A stretch of 64,000 bases of DNA from Gari tellinella. Its lineage: Eukaryota; Mollusca; Bivalvia; Cardiida; Psammobiidae. This document shows, one piece after another, positions 46,585-57,415 of the stretch; position 1 is the first letter of the stretch, and the number at the start of each line of letters is the position of its first letter. The notes below the pieces were generated by a model. That model was given only the letters and a program-made list of their open reading frames with translations, searched no databases and was not told the DNA's origin. The translations under genes and the position numbers were made by a program. The stretch lies in NCBI GenBank assembly GCA_922989275.2, contig OV277869.1, positions 28,034,189 to 28,098,188 on the forward strand. The letters are read 5' to 3'.

Positions 46585-46845
46585 TTTCTTGAAGCTGTTA
46601 TAGATAGATCAACTGATGAGGTGAATATGTTTGTTTGATTCCTTCTTTCTCTCTTTTTCTTTCTTGAAAAGCAGTTATAGATTGATTGACCGATGAAATG
46701 AATTTGTTTATCTATTTCTTTCTTTTTTCTTGAATAGCTGTTATAGAAAGATTGATTGGTGAGTTCGATTTCTTTTTTTCTTGAAAAACAGTTATGGATA
46801 GATGGACTAATGAGATGAATTTCACGGTTTGAATTTTCGATCTAT
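46585..46845. repeat. Four degenerate units of about 65-85 bp
   Basis: Each unit has TTTCTTGAA, a GCTGTTATAGATAGAT-like segment, then TGATGAGGTGAAT-like and a T/C-rich tail. Confidence 0.75.
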
Positions 46846-47514
46846 TATAAGGGTCTTTCCGTGAAAGAACAGGGCCAACAAAACCCGTAAGAACCATAAT
46901 GCGGCGGAGTAGAGTAAAACACTAGTACCTATATACACAAGAAATATAACATATACATATGCCCATTCTCGTGTTATTTTGGATTCAAATTATCTTTTCG
47001 TGTAATAAGCATTTGTTTCGAGGAAAAACTGAGTAAATGACATCGCCGTCGCTTTGACCTTTTTGACGTTAAGGTAATTGGTACCAACACCGTGCGTAAC
47101 GTTATAGTAAAGTTATCAAAACGACACTTTCTTCTCTTTATAAGTTATTCTGAAAAGCCATAACAACAACCGACATCAGAACGTGGCGTTACGCGCATAC
47201 TCGATCATTTGCGACAATCATCAAAAACGAAAATAAATCACTGTTTTAACACTGGACCATTGCATTTTCGAAACCCAAAGACAAGTGTAGAGTCCACTGT
47301 ACAAGTCTCGATTTCATTTCTCTCTGTAAAGGAAGTTTGTGATCAATCTTAGTTTTATGGCATTTCTGTCATAAATACCTCCCTGTTCTTTGTTTTTTTT
47401 ATCCCAATAGCGCGGAGGGATACAATGCCAAATAACTTAAAATAAGGTTTGCCGTACGGCTGATTATAGTAACAAAACGTTATCTAGCACCCCTGAAAAG
47501 CAAAAATATCACAG

Positions 47515-47755
47515 TCAACCCTAGCGACGAGTAAAATCGTCGTTAACAAACAGTGTACATGTGAAGAGTACACTTGTATAGTGCAAACAGTGTAGATGCT
47601 GATCAGGAGGCTCCTGCAGGAGCCCCTGATCAGGATCTACATTGTTTTTCATTGTGAAATATACTTTTTAAAATTAACCCTCGATAGTCAACGATTGACT
47701 ACATTAAATTGGAAATTGGAATCGTTCATTAAAGGTTTCAGGGGTGAATGGATTT
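47515..47755. mobile_element. Family H-like element with a distinct hairpin core
   Basis: GTCAACCCTAGCGACGAG starts the element. The core GTAGATGCTGATCAGGAGG / CCCCTGATCAGGATCTAC has apex GGCTCCTGCAGGAGCC. Related copies are at 50075-50310 and 54729-54870. Confidence 0.65.
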
Positions 47756-47812
47756 AGCCGATGACGATTTGTCAGCAGAACATATTACGGAAAGAGAGTA
47801 CATACAATATTA

Positions 47813-48164
47813 GTTAAAGACGTTTTCTCAGTCCATTTATGGAGCCTCCCCCCCCCCTCCCCCCCCCCCCCACACACACACACCCCATTGTTCTGGAGGT
47901 GTCAATGTTACTGTCAAAGCGTGTGCAGCACAAGCTGCCGGCGGATATACCAATCCCAGTTTACCTGGTGAGTCCCAGATTATAATCATGCTCTAGTGAT
48001 TTTCTATGGTTATTTCTAACCAAAATATCAAATATAAAGGTAGAATCTCACACGAGAAGCTTCAATGGTTCTTTGCTAGCGACATGTCCGTAAGATCCAT
48101 GATTTTTGCAAGGAAATTGTCTGGCAAGGCGTTATGATCGAAAGGTCTTCAGGAGATGTCTTTA
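47813..48164. repeat. Dispersed repeat R, copy 1
   Basis: From GTTAAAGACGTTTTCTCAGT to CAGGAGATGTCTTTAA it matches 60907-61230 in the same orientation, including CCAGTTTACCTGGTGAG and TTGTCTGGCAAGGCGTTATG. A low-complexity C/CA tract is at 47847-47884. Class unknown; no ORF shared. Confidence 0.8.
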
Positions 48165-48295
48165 ACAGTTTCTTCACAGCGAACATGCGGATTTATTTCC
48201 GGCTGAGGTAAATCATGTTGCCCGAGCCGTTAGGCGAGGGTTACATGATTTAACCAGCCAGGAATAAATCCCCATGTACACTGTGAAGAAACTGT
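48165..48295. repeat. 131-bp palindrome abutting repeat R
   Basis: ACAGTTTCTTCACAG, GGATTTATT, GGCTG and AAATCATGT pair with ACATGATTT, AGCC, AATAAATCC and CTGTGAAGAAACTGT. The loop is around CCCGAGCCGTTAGGCGAGGG. The matching position in the other copy of R lacks it. Confidence 0.85.
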
Positions 48296-49243
48296 ATCAC
48301 GAATTAATTATACTGCAACGTGTTCACTGTTCAAACGAAATATTTCGGAATTTGTCGTGTTCAGCGCTCATAGTAAACAGTAACAAAATCGCGCAAAAAA
48401 CAGATGGCGTTGAGCGTAAATGACATAATGTTTCTAACGGTTTCTAACGGTTGTTATTCATACGAAAGATGGGCACGCTCGTAGACGTCGGCGTCAAACT
48501 TTCCCAGAAAAAAGATCCAACCCCCGATTGGTTCTTAACCGAAATGAACTTAAAACAGAGGATGCACGATTGAATGCACTCAATTTTGTCGAGCAGTCGG
48601 CCATCTTATTTTCTGTAAAGCAAGGCTCAGTAACCTGTCAGCCAATGAAATATCTGCATTTCTAAGTACTCTGTCAGCTCACAGTGTACTTGGGATCACG
48701 TCTACGGCTCGATACCCAATTAGAGCTACGGAATTTACCTTGCAGTATGAAAATGCATGTTATCATATTGGAAACAGATGAGAAAATGAAAATTTATGTT
48801 ACCCCTTCCTGCCGTGTGCATTGCCTGTTTTACCCTTTAAAATTCTATCGTCAACGTTAACTCTTTGCATGCTGGGATCTTTATCAGACACCGAGTCACG
48901 CGGGATCTTATCAAACTCTTTACTGTTCGCAATATTTACTGTTATCGCCTACGCCAGAAAACAAGATACGCCTCCTCAAACTTATCCTACGTGCAATGCC
49001 GTTTGCGCGCGAACATAAATACAAGGGAAGTATTTGCATTGAAATTGTTTTGGTCCTACGTGGGAGAGGTATATACCGATTCTTTTCACCTGGCAGGGCG
49101 GAGCTAACCTTTGGCAAATATAAACTTGTTTACTTTTGATTTTAGGGTTGATAGTTATAGTTCCGTGTTATATCGTTATTGTCCGATACGTTAAACATGA
49201 AGAAACACAATTTATGCGTGCATCCATATCCACGTGAAAAATG
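48296..49243. other. Mostly unassigned; remnant of an A/H-type core
   Basis: Around 48840-48915 TCTATCGTCAACGTTAAC and ATCAGACACCGAGTCACGC recall family H, without a full palindrome. Short frames at 48821-49107 are unsupported. Confidence 0.4.
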
Positions 49244-49245
49244 GT

Positions 49246-49505
49246 AAACAGTGGTTCCCCTCTTAACACAACACCCAATGGGGTACAAAGATTGCGTGTG
49301 TTTTTCGGAGAGAGTTGTTACTGGAAGGGAAAATTACGACCGGGCTTACATTTACAAACAGCTTGAATTCAGATCAGACGCCGCGTGACGCGGCGTCTGA
49401 TCTATATTCAAGCTGTTTGTCCTTCTTCATTATATTCCTTCTGTCAAAATGTCCAATTATATAAAACGTTCAGAAAAACCGACAAACGACAAACAACTGT
49501 AAATT
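49246..49505. mobile_element. Family A MITE, one end truncated
   Basis: CAGTGGTTCCCCTCTTAAC starts it. The core at 49354-49419 has apex GCCGCGTGACGCGGC. It continues to CCGACAAACGACAAACAACTG and then stops. Confidence 0.75.
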
Positions 49506-49654
49506 CCGATAATAAACGAGCGTGCTGTCGCTCCCAACGTTGAAATGCAAAGGTCCGCATCGAAACTCCGCCCTGCTAGGTCAATAAAATCGGCCTATAG
49601 ACAATACAGAAACTGAAACAATTGTTACCGTTCTCTGCCAACTTGTTCGTGGCA

Positions 49655-49840
49655 GTTTTACCCCTTCACAGTTTCATTGTCATCTGCTTCAATTTCGTTG
49701 TCTGCAATGCCGTTTCGAAGTTAAACAAATAAGGACATATGACTGAAGAAATTGGAAAACGAGTGTCAAACAGTTGGGATACTGATCAGACTGTTTGCAA
49801 ACGCGCTTTAAGCGTCATTGAGAGCGAAATAGTTAACATT
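49655..49840. mobile_element. Family H element, apex lost
   Basis: TTTTACCCCTTCACAGTTTC, TTGTCATCTGCTTC, then CAAACAGTTGGGATACTGAT joined to CAGACTGTTTGC, and an end ATTGAGAGCGAAATAGTTAA. Confidence 0.6.
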
Positions 49841-50074
49841 TAGCAATACGTTGTTGTTGTCGTTTACAAAATGTGACGCCTTCAAAACTCTGACAAAGCA
49901 GACGACAATCACATAGCATGTTCAAAATAAATCTTTTACACCTAAGTTGAATTTGTAATACTTTTTGAGAAATTGTCCGGATCCAGATAGGAGGTAAAGT
50001 CACTCAGCATCTGTACTGTTTGAAACTCTGGTGATATTTTCTGAGAGAACATAGAGATAACTCAATGAGCCCTA

Positions 50075-50310
50075 GCCACGAGTATACTCGTCATTTACAA
50101 ACAATATATACCTGCGAAAAGTTCTCTTGTTTATGCCAACATGCGAATGTAGACCCTGATTAGAGGGCTCCTTAAAGTACACTCCCATCAAGGTCTGCGC
50201 TGTTTGTCTTTTTTCAACAAAATATAGTAAACATAAATAGTCAAAAAAGGAAATAATTGGAAATTAGATTTGTCCGTTTACCCCATTCTCTGCCTTACTT
50301 CTAAAATTCG
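50075..50310. mobile_element. Family H-like element, related to 47515
   Basis: GCCCTAGCCACGAGTATACT, GATTAGAGGGCTCCTT, a degenerate palindrome and TTACCCCATTCTCTGCC match the order at 47515-47755. Confidence 0.5.
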
Positions 50311-50826
50311 TTACTCTTATAGCTATCAAGTCCAAGAGTGCAGGACATATGTGTATTTGCAGAGTTCTCTGGCTCGATAAGTGTAGGCGGGATACGTCAT
50401 GCATTATCTCCCTTAGTCCACAATATCAATAATCGATACGTCAGGCAGACTATAGGACACCGATTGCTCATCAATACTCTTTATAAGAAATAACGAATGT
50501 CATGGAAATTGAAATTGTTTAGTCATCATAGGCAAAGATGGCAATGTGATCATTCATGGCAAGTTACACATTAAACAGCCCTTTGTTACCTTCAAATCAT
50601 GATTTTACACATAATTTATACAAGAAAAAAACACCCATACATGTACATGTGAATACAAACACATATTTTTGTATAGTATCAATTAGCTGAATTTCATAAT
50701 ATTTATTACTATTATATTCCGGATTCCTTATGTATTTGAGTTTTGGAGATAAACAAAATGTTTCAATTTACAAAACATACTGAGAAAGCCAGACATCTTC
50801 AGTTAACTAATCTGCTCCTGGAACTT

Positions 50827-53177
50827 TTAATAGCCCATTACCCCATACATACAGTGGAGAATCTGTTATTCTTTCCCGTTTATGCTTACGCATGCGGAAA
50901 CGAAACGCAAACGAAACGCAAACGAAACGCAAACGAAACGATAAACGATAAACGCGTTTTGCGTTTATAAGTGAGTTTTGCGTTTATAAACGCGTTTATA
51001 AGCGGATTTTTGCGTTTCATTCTGCATACCTTTGTTTTTATCGAGACCGATCAATTATACGAATTAAAATAAATCCGAAAGGTATTTAAATAATTATACT
51101 AGGTTTATAGTACCCTTCTTATGCCTACATGTACATGTATGCCTAGATAAAACTGTGAGTGTATACAGTATGACAGAGTGTATAGATTGCCAGAGGCTTT
51201 GTGCGGACAATGCCTGCTGTGTACACGTCCGGCTTTACTATCTCCCATATATGGTCATGCTGATGCAGTCACCAATAATTGACATTTTAGTCATGCTTAG
51301 TAACTCGGCGTCTGAACTGGGTGGAATCATTTATGTAGACCAGGACCTGAGTAACTCGGCGTATGATATTGATCCAAGCATTGGTTCATATCAAATGATT
51401 AGTAAGTCGGCGTCTGATCTGGCTCCAATCAATGATACTGTTTGAAAATCTTCCCGTCTGAAAATTGCGTCACGTATGCAGTTTGTCAAGATCAAATAAA
51501 TACTGTTCTTCATCTACGCAAACGCATTTTATCAATATCGCTCAATTTTTATGTGACCTTTGAAAACATTTTTCTATGTACATGTAGATGAGACGCCGAT
51601 AAGTTCGCCATCTAATCACGGAGCAGTCTGTGATTTCTCCATGATCTAATCAAGATCTAAACTGATGTACGTTATAGAACGAATTAATATTTTGATTAAA
51701 AACCCAGACAGTTTTGTTCTCCATCATAATGCTGAGTGACTCGGCGTTCCAACGAGATCTTAACTGTTAAATTTTATTAGATTAATTAAAATCATATTGA
51801 TTTCTATTCAAACGGTTTGAATCTATTTCAATTACTTTGGGGGAGTTAGGGGTAAAATAAGTAAAATGTTAAATCGGCAATACATCAGGATCCAAACTGA
51901 CAGCTTTGATAAAGTCAAATTAGATCTACTTTATATGATAGATTTACACTAGTGTGGCCATTTCTTGTGAAAGTAACCTGACCATAAAAATGACAATTTT
52001 GGTGGCGGACTATAAATTGTAAAATTGCCCCCAACAGACTCGCACCCCTAATTAGGATTATGTTTACTTTGATAAGCCGAAGTTTTATTACCCCATATCC
52101 GGTTGATGACGCAACGAGATGTCGGGTAGTTACACCACAGAATTATATTATACAAGAATTCCGTGGTTACACGATGGGCAATTATTATATTGCTGTTTTT
52201 GACCATGTACAGTTATACTTTACAGATAGATAAAATCCTTCATATTTACAGCTCATCTAAATGTTATGTGACTTAATGATTCTTTTGAATATGTTGACTC
52301 GACACTGGAATAACGTCTGAACACATCAGGTATGCGTTTAGATGATTTTATGATAATTTTAGATTAGTTTTGTTATAACCTATCATTATATAAACTCCAA
52401 AAAGAATGGACCTAACAGGGTCTACACTGTTTCAATTCCATGTATAGAATTTAGTACAAATGTGTGAGTGTAACAACATATTTGTAAAAAATCAGAATGT
52501 GCAAAATTTGATCATAATAACTCGGCATCTGATCTGGATCCAAACATTGATGCGAATCAGATGCCCAGTAATTTAACAACTGATCTGAATCCAAGCAATT
52601 AACAAATATTTCGGTTGGAACAAAACGCACCACCATATTTTTAAACGAAACACAGATCGTCTAATTTAACGATCGAATGAGATAAAACTCTTTAAAAAAC
52701 ACAATTCGCACAACTTGTGTATATATATTTTAGCACTTTTAAAGTGCAAAAATGAGAAAATATCTTTCTTAACGTTGTTTAAACGCCCAAAATGCAATGT
52801 AAAACCATATTATGACTATTAACTTATAAGTGCGTTTAAACGCACTTACAAACGCGTTTGTAAGTTAATAGATAAAACGCGTTTCAAACGCCTTTCAAAC
52901 GCGTTTAAAACGCATTAAGTGGGAAAGAATAACAGTTTCTCCACTGTACTCCTTCTTACACCTCTTATGTAAACCTCCACTGAAGTAAATAGTTCCAATT
53001 TATACAGTTGTGAATATTTGAAATTAGAAATAATTTCTATATTCTAGCAGCTGTATCTTAAAGCAGACAGAAAGTCAAGCAGAATGCGCCTTACGGCGCA
53101 TTTTACTTTACTTTCAACCTGCTTTGAGTGGTCACCTGGTCTTTAAAACTAGAAACGGACTTTGGGGAAATTGGTTA
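50827..53177. mobile_element. Family C MITE split by a long family B element
   Basis: TTAATAGCCCATTACCCCAT is a C-type end. It stops at the B element and C sequence resumes at 52949 (CCACTGAAGTAAATAGTTCC), with a core at 53053-53130 (GCAGACAGAAAGTCAAG / CTTTACTTTCAACCTGC) and an end near GGGGAAATTGGTTAAG. Confidence 0.6.
50850..52948. mobile_element. Long (2.1 kb) family B element with internal core-like motifs
   Basis: The left end CAGTGGAGAATCTGTTATTC and right end GAATAACAGTTTCTCCACTG are near-perfect inverted repeats with TA outside each. Sub-terminal AAACGAAACGC (50899-50940) and AAACGCGTTT-type repeats (52847-52915) occur at both ends. Inside, motifs like ACTCGGCGTCTGATCTGG recur at about 51303, 51353, 51404, 51590, 51735, 52513 and 52560. 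No transposase ORF. Confidence 0.8.
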
Positions 53178-53531
53178 AGTCGAGTCCAATTATTATTATT
53201 TATTGTTGTTTTCATCCATATATTATATTGGAAAGTTACTAACAGTACAAAATTAGTAACTGTTGTTCTTGTTGTTTCTAAGAAAGGGTTTACGTCCCTT
53301 CAAAGGAATTCCCATTCCTTGCAACTGTGGTCAACATCACCTTATTATTGTCCTATAATAGCTTCCCCCATAACTTAAGGTTTTATATGGCAATAATGTA
53401 TCAATCACAGAGAAAACTCAAACAATAGAAATCTGCAATACAACACTGCATCGACGTAATTGTCTCCTACAGTCCCATTACTAGACTAGGGAACATTATA
53501 CGTTTGCGGAAAAGACAAGTCTAAAACACCT
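53178..53531. other. No recognisable feature
   Basis: Unassigned sequence between two MITEs. Confidence 0.45.
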
Positions 53532-53774
53532 GGGGCCCGTTTTACTAAACTACTTACGCAAATTTTTTGCGTAAGTCAAAATTTTAAATTTTAATTTATA
53601 TTTTTTATTATCACTTGCTACAAACAGCAAATAGCCAGATCAGAGGACGCGCTTTTAGCGCGTCCTCTGATCTGGCTATTTGCTGTTTGCAAACGTTTAT
53701 GATCGAAAAATAAAAGTAAAATTATTTTGACTTACGCAAAAATTTTGCGTAAGTAGTTTAGTAAAACGGGCCCC
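53532..53774. mobile_element. Family E MITE, copy 1 (243 bp)
   Basis: GGGGCCCGTTTTACTAAACT and its complement form the ends. Sub-terminal CTTACGCAAA / TTTGCGTAAG also pair. The core CAAACAGCAAATAGCC / GGCTATTTGCTGTTTG has apex GACGCGCTTTTAGCGCGTC. A same-length copy is at 60197. Confidence 0.9.
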
Positions 53775-53791
53775 TGAGCATGTATTTAACC

Positions 53792-54361
53792 CCTTCAGTG
53801 TCAGGCTCGAAAACACTCAACATTCGCAAACAGTTTGGATCCAGATGAGATGCCGCGTAACGCCGATTTTGGAGCTGATTTCGGCCGGAGTTGAATACCT
53901 TATATACTTATATATTTTGGGTGTGTAGAGGGGGGATGGAAAGAGAGACAGCAAGCGACGCACCTGTGATGCCAGTGAAAGGCTAATACTAGAATATCTT
54001 TTCAGTAAGCGGTCCTGATGTGTATCCATTAATATCAAAATTTCTCTAAGAAACTTGATGACTTTTATGTTTGCATTTACGGAGCTCAAATATAGATAGT
54101 TTGCTATCAAACATGCACAACGCGACAACATTCGTAATTTTTTGTTTTCCATAAAGACGCCTTTATACGCATCTACTTTATTCCTCCACTGTAGAAAATA
54201 GTTTCTTCTCAATGCAAGCATAGATGTGCACCATAAGACAACACTCAACATATGAAAACAGTTAGGATTCAGACCAGACGCTGCGTAATACTTCGTCTGA
54301 TCAGGATCCAAACTATTTGAGGCTTATATACATGTACATTGTAAATGCTTTTTTAAGTCAA
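53792..54361. mobile_element. Mixed fragments of H and C type
   Basis: 53790-53870 holds an H start (CCCCTTCAGTGTCAGG) and half a core. About 54150-54215 has the C right-half phrase CCTCCACTGTAGAAAATAG. 54258-54320 is a second core (AACAGTTAGGATTCAG, apex GACGCTGCGTAATACTTCGTC). The intervening 280 bp are unassigned. The long minus-strand frame here spans these fragments and is not a gene. Confidence 0.5.
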
Positions 54362-54727
54362 CCCGGCTAAACTTTATGAGCTTTCTGTTTTACTGACACA
54401 TTGCTTAAGCTGTCACCTGTCTTTTAACCCTTTACCCAATAACCTATTTATAATATTAAAGACAGGTGATCACTTAAAGCAGGTTGAAAGTAAAGCAGAA
54501 TGTGCCTCAAGGCACATTCTGCTTTACTTTCAGCCTGCTTTAAACTACCATCTGTTAGGCTACATAAAAATATTTGTTATGGTAATTGTTCATGAGGGTA
54601 TAAACTGGAACTATTTTCTTCAGCGGAGGAATAAATTAAATACGCTAAAAGTCGCTTCTATAAGGGAAAGGGTTATACAATGAATTAACATTCTTTTCAG
54701 TGGTCGTTATAGCGAGGTTTATCGTCT
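54362..54727. mobile_element. Right half of family D interrupted by family C
   Basis: GAGCTTTCTGTTTTACTG to CACCTGTCTTTT is D. It resumes at ATACAATGAATTAACATTC and ends AGTGGTCGTTATAGCGAGG. Confidence 0.7.
54424..54676. mobile_element. Family C MITE nested in family D
   Basis: TTAACCCTTTACCCAATAAC to GGGAAAGGGTTA. The core GCAGGTTGAAAGTAAAGCAG with apex GTGCCTCAAGGCAC is almost a perfect palindrome. Confidence 0.85.
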
Positions 54728-54728
54728 T

Positions 54729-54930
54729 CCTGCAGGAGCCCTCTGATCAGGGACTTCACTGTTTGTCATTTTGCAATTTATAACAAAAAAACAATTCTAC
54801 ATATTCTAAAATGGACCATCCTTTATTACAAACTGAAATTGACCATTAGAAGTTCAAGGGGATAATGGGTAAAGGCGCATTCTGCTTTAGTTTCGACCTG
54901 TTTTAAGTGGCCATCTGTCTTCAAAACATT
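54729..54930. mobile_element. Fragments of an H-like element and family C
   Basis: CCTGCAGGAGCCCTCTGATC is the half core of the 47515-type element. At 54868, AATGGGTAAAGGCGCATTCT and TTTCGACCTGTTTTAAGTGG are C right-half sequence. Confidence 0.5.
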
Positions 54931-54983
54931 CAAAGAGAAATAGCAATAAGGCAACAGGTCGTCTAAATAGGACAGATGATACA

Positions 54984-55192
54984 TACAGTAGAAACTCGAT
55001 ACTTCGAAATCGCTTAAAAATCGACCTTACCAGTAATCCATACGTCTAATTTCGTTAACACGATCTCGCTTTTAAGTCGAACATACCCGTTTTATAAAAG
55101 TTAAAACATGGGTAGGTCATGGCTTACTTTGATATTCGGTTACATGTATGTTCGAAATAAGGCGAGTTCGAATTATTGAGTCACGACTGCAC
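54984..55192. mobile_element. Family P MITE, complete
   Basis: TACAGTAGAAACTCGATAC and GAATTATTGAGTCACGACTG are inverted ends. TACCCGTTTTATAAAAGTT and its partner are the inner arms. TA borders. Confidence 0.8.
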
Positions 55193-55257
55193 ATGTATGT
55201 AATGACACGTGTCATCTGTTGAAGATTTGTAACGAAATAAACAAGTTTTTAACAATT

Positions 55258-55456
55258 TTTCCCGTAGAGGCGCCTTTTATCGCATTTCATTTGTCCTCCT
55301 CGGAAGAAAATAGTTCCAATTGATCCAGCCACGAGTTTGTATGTTAATAATGTTTAAATTTTAACAGATGGTAGCTTAAAGCAAGCTGAAAGTAAAGCAG
55401 AATGCGCCTTAAGGGGTCATCTATTTTCAATACTAGAAACAGGTTATGCGGTTAAG
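55258..55456. mobile_element. Family C MITE, core partly deleted
   Basis: GGCGCCTTTTATCGCATTTC, GAAGAAAATAGTTCCAATTG, AGCAAGCTGAAAGTAAAGC, then only AAGGGGTCATCTATTTTC: one core arm is missing. Ends GAAACAGGTTATGCGGTTAA. Confidence 0.65.
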
Positions 55457-55485
55457 GACCGTTAAAGTGTATTTGTTCGATTTTA

Positions 55486-55562
55486 AGAGACTTCGGAATT
55501 CAGAGACCTCCGGTTCCAGAGACTTCCGGTTTCAGAGATTTCTAGTTTCAGAGACTTTGGAG
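55486..55562. repeat. Short tandem repeat, about five 15-16 bp units
   Basis: TTCAGAGACTTCCGG and close variants. Confidence 0.75.
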
Positions 55563-56020
55563 TGTCTGAGGTTAAACTGTAGTTTACATACATGTATTTG
55601 ACCGATTAAGCATACATGTACGTGTTGTTTGTCCTTTTGTCCTTTGGATATTTCTGTGCTAATTTATGCACGTACTCACCAACTGTTTTCGCGATTTATA
55701 ACATGGATAAAATATTGCCATTTATTACGCAATTCAAAACTCATTATGACTGTTTATCAGCATAAGCAACTGTTAACATAGCCTTTTTTATTACTAGTTA
55801 ACGACAGAACCGGTGATATTCATTATGATGTCATACTTAGATAGTAATGTCGGGATAGTCTGATTCCTTGTCTCCTATATCTCCGATTGGATTTGATCTA
55901 TGAAGTAATCAAACATCCAGGGGCCTGACTATGTCAAGACGACAATGTCAAAAAATAGATTTTCCAAGGAAAACACGAAATACATATCGGCTATACAGTG
56001 GCGAATACGCTATTTGTTTT
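55563..56020. other. No recognisable feature
   Basis: Unassigned sequence. Confidence 0.45.
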
Positions 56021-56096
56021 AACCTCTTTACCCCATAGCCCGTTTCTAGTATTGAATATAGGTGACTACTTAAAGCAGGTTGAAAGTAAAGCAGAA
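56021..56096. mobile_element. Family C MITE, left half
   Basis: ACCTCTTTACCCCATAGCCC to GCAGGTTGAAAGTAAAGCAG, then stops at the core. Confidence 0.7.
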
Positions 56097-56153
56097 CTCC
56101 AAAAATGACCTGTCAAAAATTTCATGATTCTGCCGTAATAGAAGGTTTTACTG

Positions 56154-56512
56154 TACAGCGATCACTCTCTAAAACGACACCCAATGGGAGCCACACAAAT
56201 GTGTATTGTTCGGAGTGAGTCGTTTTAGGGAGGGAAATTTGCTTACATTTGCAAACAGCTTGAATCCAGATTAGGCGTTTCGCGGCGTCTGATCTGGAAT
56301 CAAGCTGTTTGTCACTCGTAATTTAGGTTTTTATCTGTCAAAATGTCCATTGTATATAACTTTGAGAAAAACAGTAGACGAACATTTTAAGCAGACGACA
56401 TTGCAGCCGTGAATATGTTAGACATAATTGTACAGTGTAGGAAACTACGGCAAGGGTCGTTGTAAGAAGGGAGTCGTTGTTTGGAGGTCCGTTGTAGAGA
56501 GAGAGCACTGTA
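56154..56512. mobile_element. Family A MITE, complete
   Basis: TACAGCGATCACTCTCTAAA to GAGAGAGAGCACTGTA. The core at 56251-56309 is partly deleted on its left apex side (TTAGGCGTTTCGCGGCG). Immediately left, AATAGAAGGTTTTACTGTA is a family D right end that shares the TA. Confidence 0.8.
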
Positions 56513-56535
56513 TATCGCTTATGCCTGGTTATACT

Positions 56536-57081
56536 TTAAAGGGACTCGCAACCGGATGGTGTACTTGTCAAAATAAAATAAAATACTCAAATAAAAGCAA
56601 ATTTGTGGCATTATTTGGCTTCTGACATTAAAAAAATATGATCAGTCCAAAAAAAGTCTCAAGAATCGTCACCGAATCATAGATTTTTAGATATTTTCCA
56701 TCGTTTTTCTATACCGACTAGTAGACGGTATAGTTGTTGTTGTTGCTTCTCTACACGGGCTCAGACATAAACACGAGCCGAATTACGAAGTTGTATGCAC
56801 TTTCGATCGCTACACATTGAAATACGTTAAATCGATCCGAGATAAACGGATAGTTCCGTGGTCCATTGGTCTAAGCGGTTTCCCATATTTTGCCTTCTGT
56901 CCGCCAATGCCGGGCCCCGGGTTCGAATCCCACCAGAGACCAATATTTTTTTTTTATTGAAATACATTTTTTTAAACAGAATTTCTTATCCTAAACTAAT
57001 TCTTTACCATTTATATAAGCGTTTGACACATATTTACAAATTACTATTTTTAATGCACCATCTGGTTGCGAGTCGCTTTAA
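56536..57081 (+). mobile_element. Inverted-repeat element carrying a tRNA-like module, copy 2
   Basis: The ends TTTAAAGGGACTCGCAACCG and TCTGGTTGCGAGTCGCTTTA are inverted over about 26 bp. Inside, in order: A-rich segment, GGGCTCAGACATAAACACG, tRNA-like unit, T-rich spacer and ATATAAGCGTTTGACACATA. The copy at 20555-21068 has the same order reversed. About 545 bp and no ORF. Confidence 0.8.
56853..56940 (+). ncRNA. tRNA-like sequence within an inverted-repeat element
   Basis: GTGGTCCATTGGTCTAAGCG carries an A-box, GGGTTCGAATCCCACC is a canonical B box and T-arm, and CCGGGCCCCGGG could be a variable arm, giving a class II (Ser/Leu-like) layout. The 5' GTTCCGT does not pair with 3' CAGAGAC, so a functional tRNA is unlikely. 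Confidence 0.65.
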
Positions 57082-57330
57082 CTCCTTAGACCCTAGTAGT
57101 GACGCGTTTTTGTGTATTTTCAAACAGCGTGCATGTAAAGTTTACACTAGTGTAGACCCATGCAAGATGTCTGCTGAAAGAGCCTTTTTCCAACCTTTTT
57201 AAAAGACGCTTGGCACGAATGGGTTAATTATTTTGACTGGAGAAACATTGATTTGAACTCGAAATATATGGATCCTGATCAGACGCCGAGTTACTCGACG
57301 TCTAACCAGGTTTGAAACTGTTTGCAAAGG
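57082..57330. mobile_element. Degenerate family H element
   Basis: TTAACTCCTTAGACCCTAG, then a core at 57268-57322 (GGATCCTGATCAGACGCCG, apex GAGTTACTCG, GTTTGAAACTGTTTGC). Ends unclear. Confidence 0.5.
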
Positions 57331-57415
57331 TCAAGGTCGTTTGTAGGGTATCCCTTAGTGCACAGAGACTAACAATAAAGTCAGCAAGCTGTCCGAGGAA
57401 CATGTATTAACTTAG

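Larger units (their letters stand above)
42830..47510. repeat. Cluster of at least four degenerate copies of a 0.5-1 kb repeat
   Basis: Markers recur in fixed order: ACGGGGGATTCTA (42836, 44685), GTTGGTCTGTTCC variants (42862, 43972, 44708), CGCACTATTTTAGC (43044, 43184, 44921), ACGCGACGTTACG-like (43402, 44318, 47176), CGGAGGGATACAATG (43841, 44540, 47413) and AACGTTATCTAGCACC (43894, 44593, 47476). The copies are strongly diverged and same-oriented. No conserved ORF. A T-then-G homopolymer block is at 44641-44680. Confidence 0.65.

Noticed and set aside
51155..51445. 96-codon frame with LSNSASEL-like peptide repeats
   Set aside because: The peptide repeat is the translation of the core-like motif inside the long family B element; no gene evidence.
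53817..54311. 164-codon minus-strand frame
   Set aside because: It starts and ends inside MITE palindromes and spans C-type and H-type fragments; coincidence of open frame.
56853..56940. Functional tRNA gene
   Set aside because: B box is good but the acceptor stem does not pair, and the sequence sits inside a transposable element with a second diverged copy.
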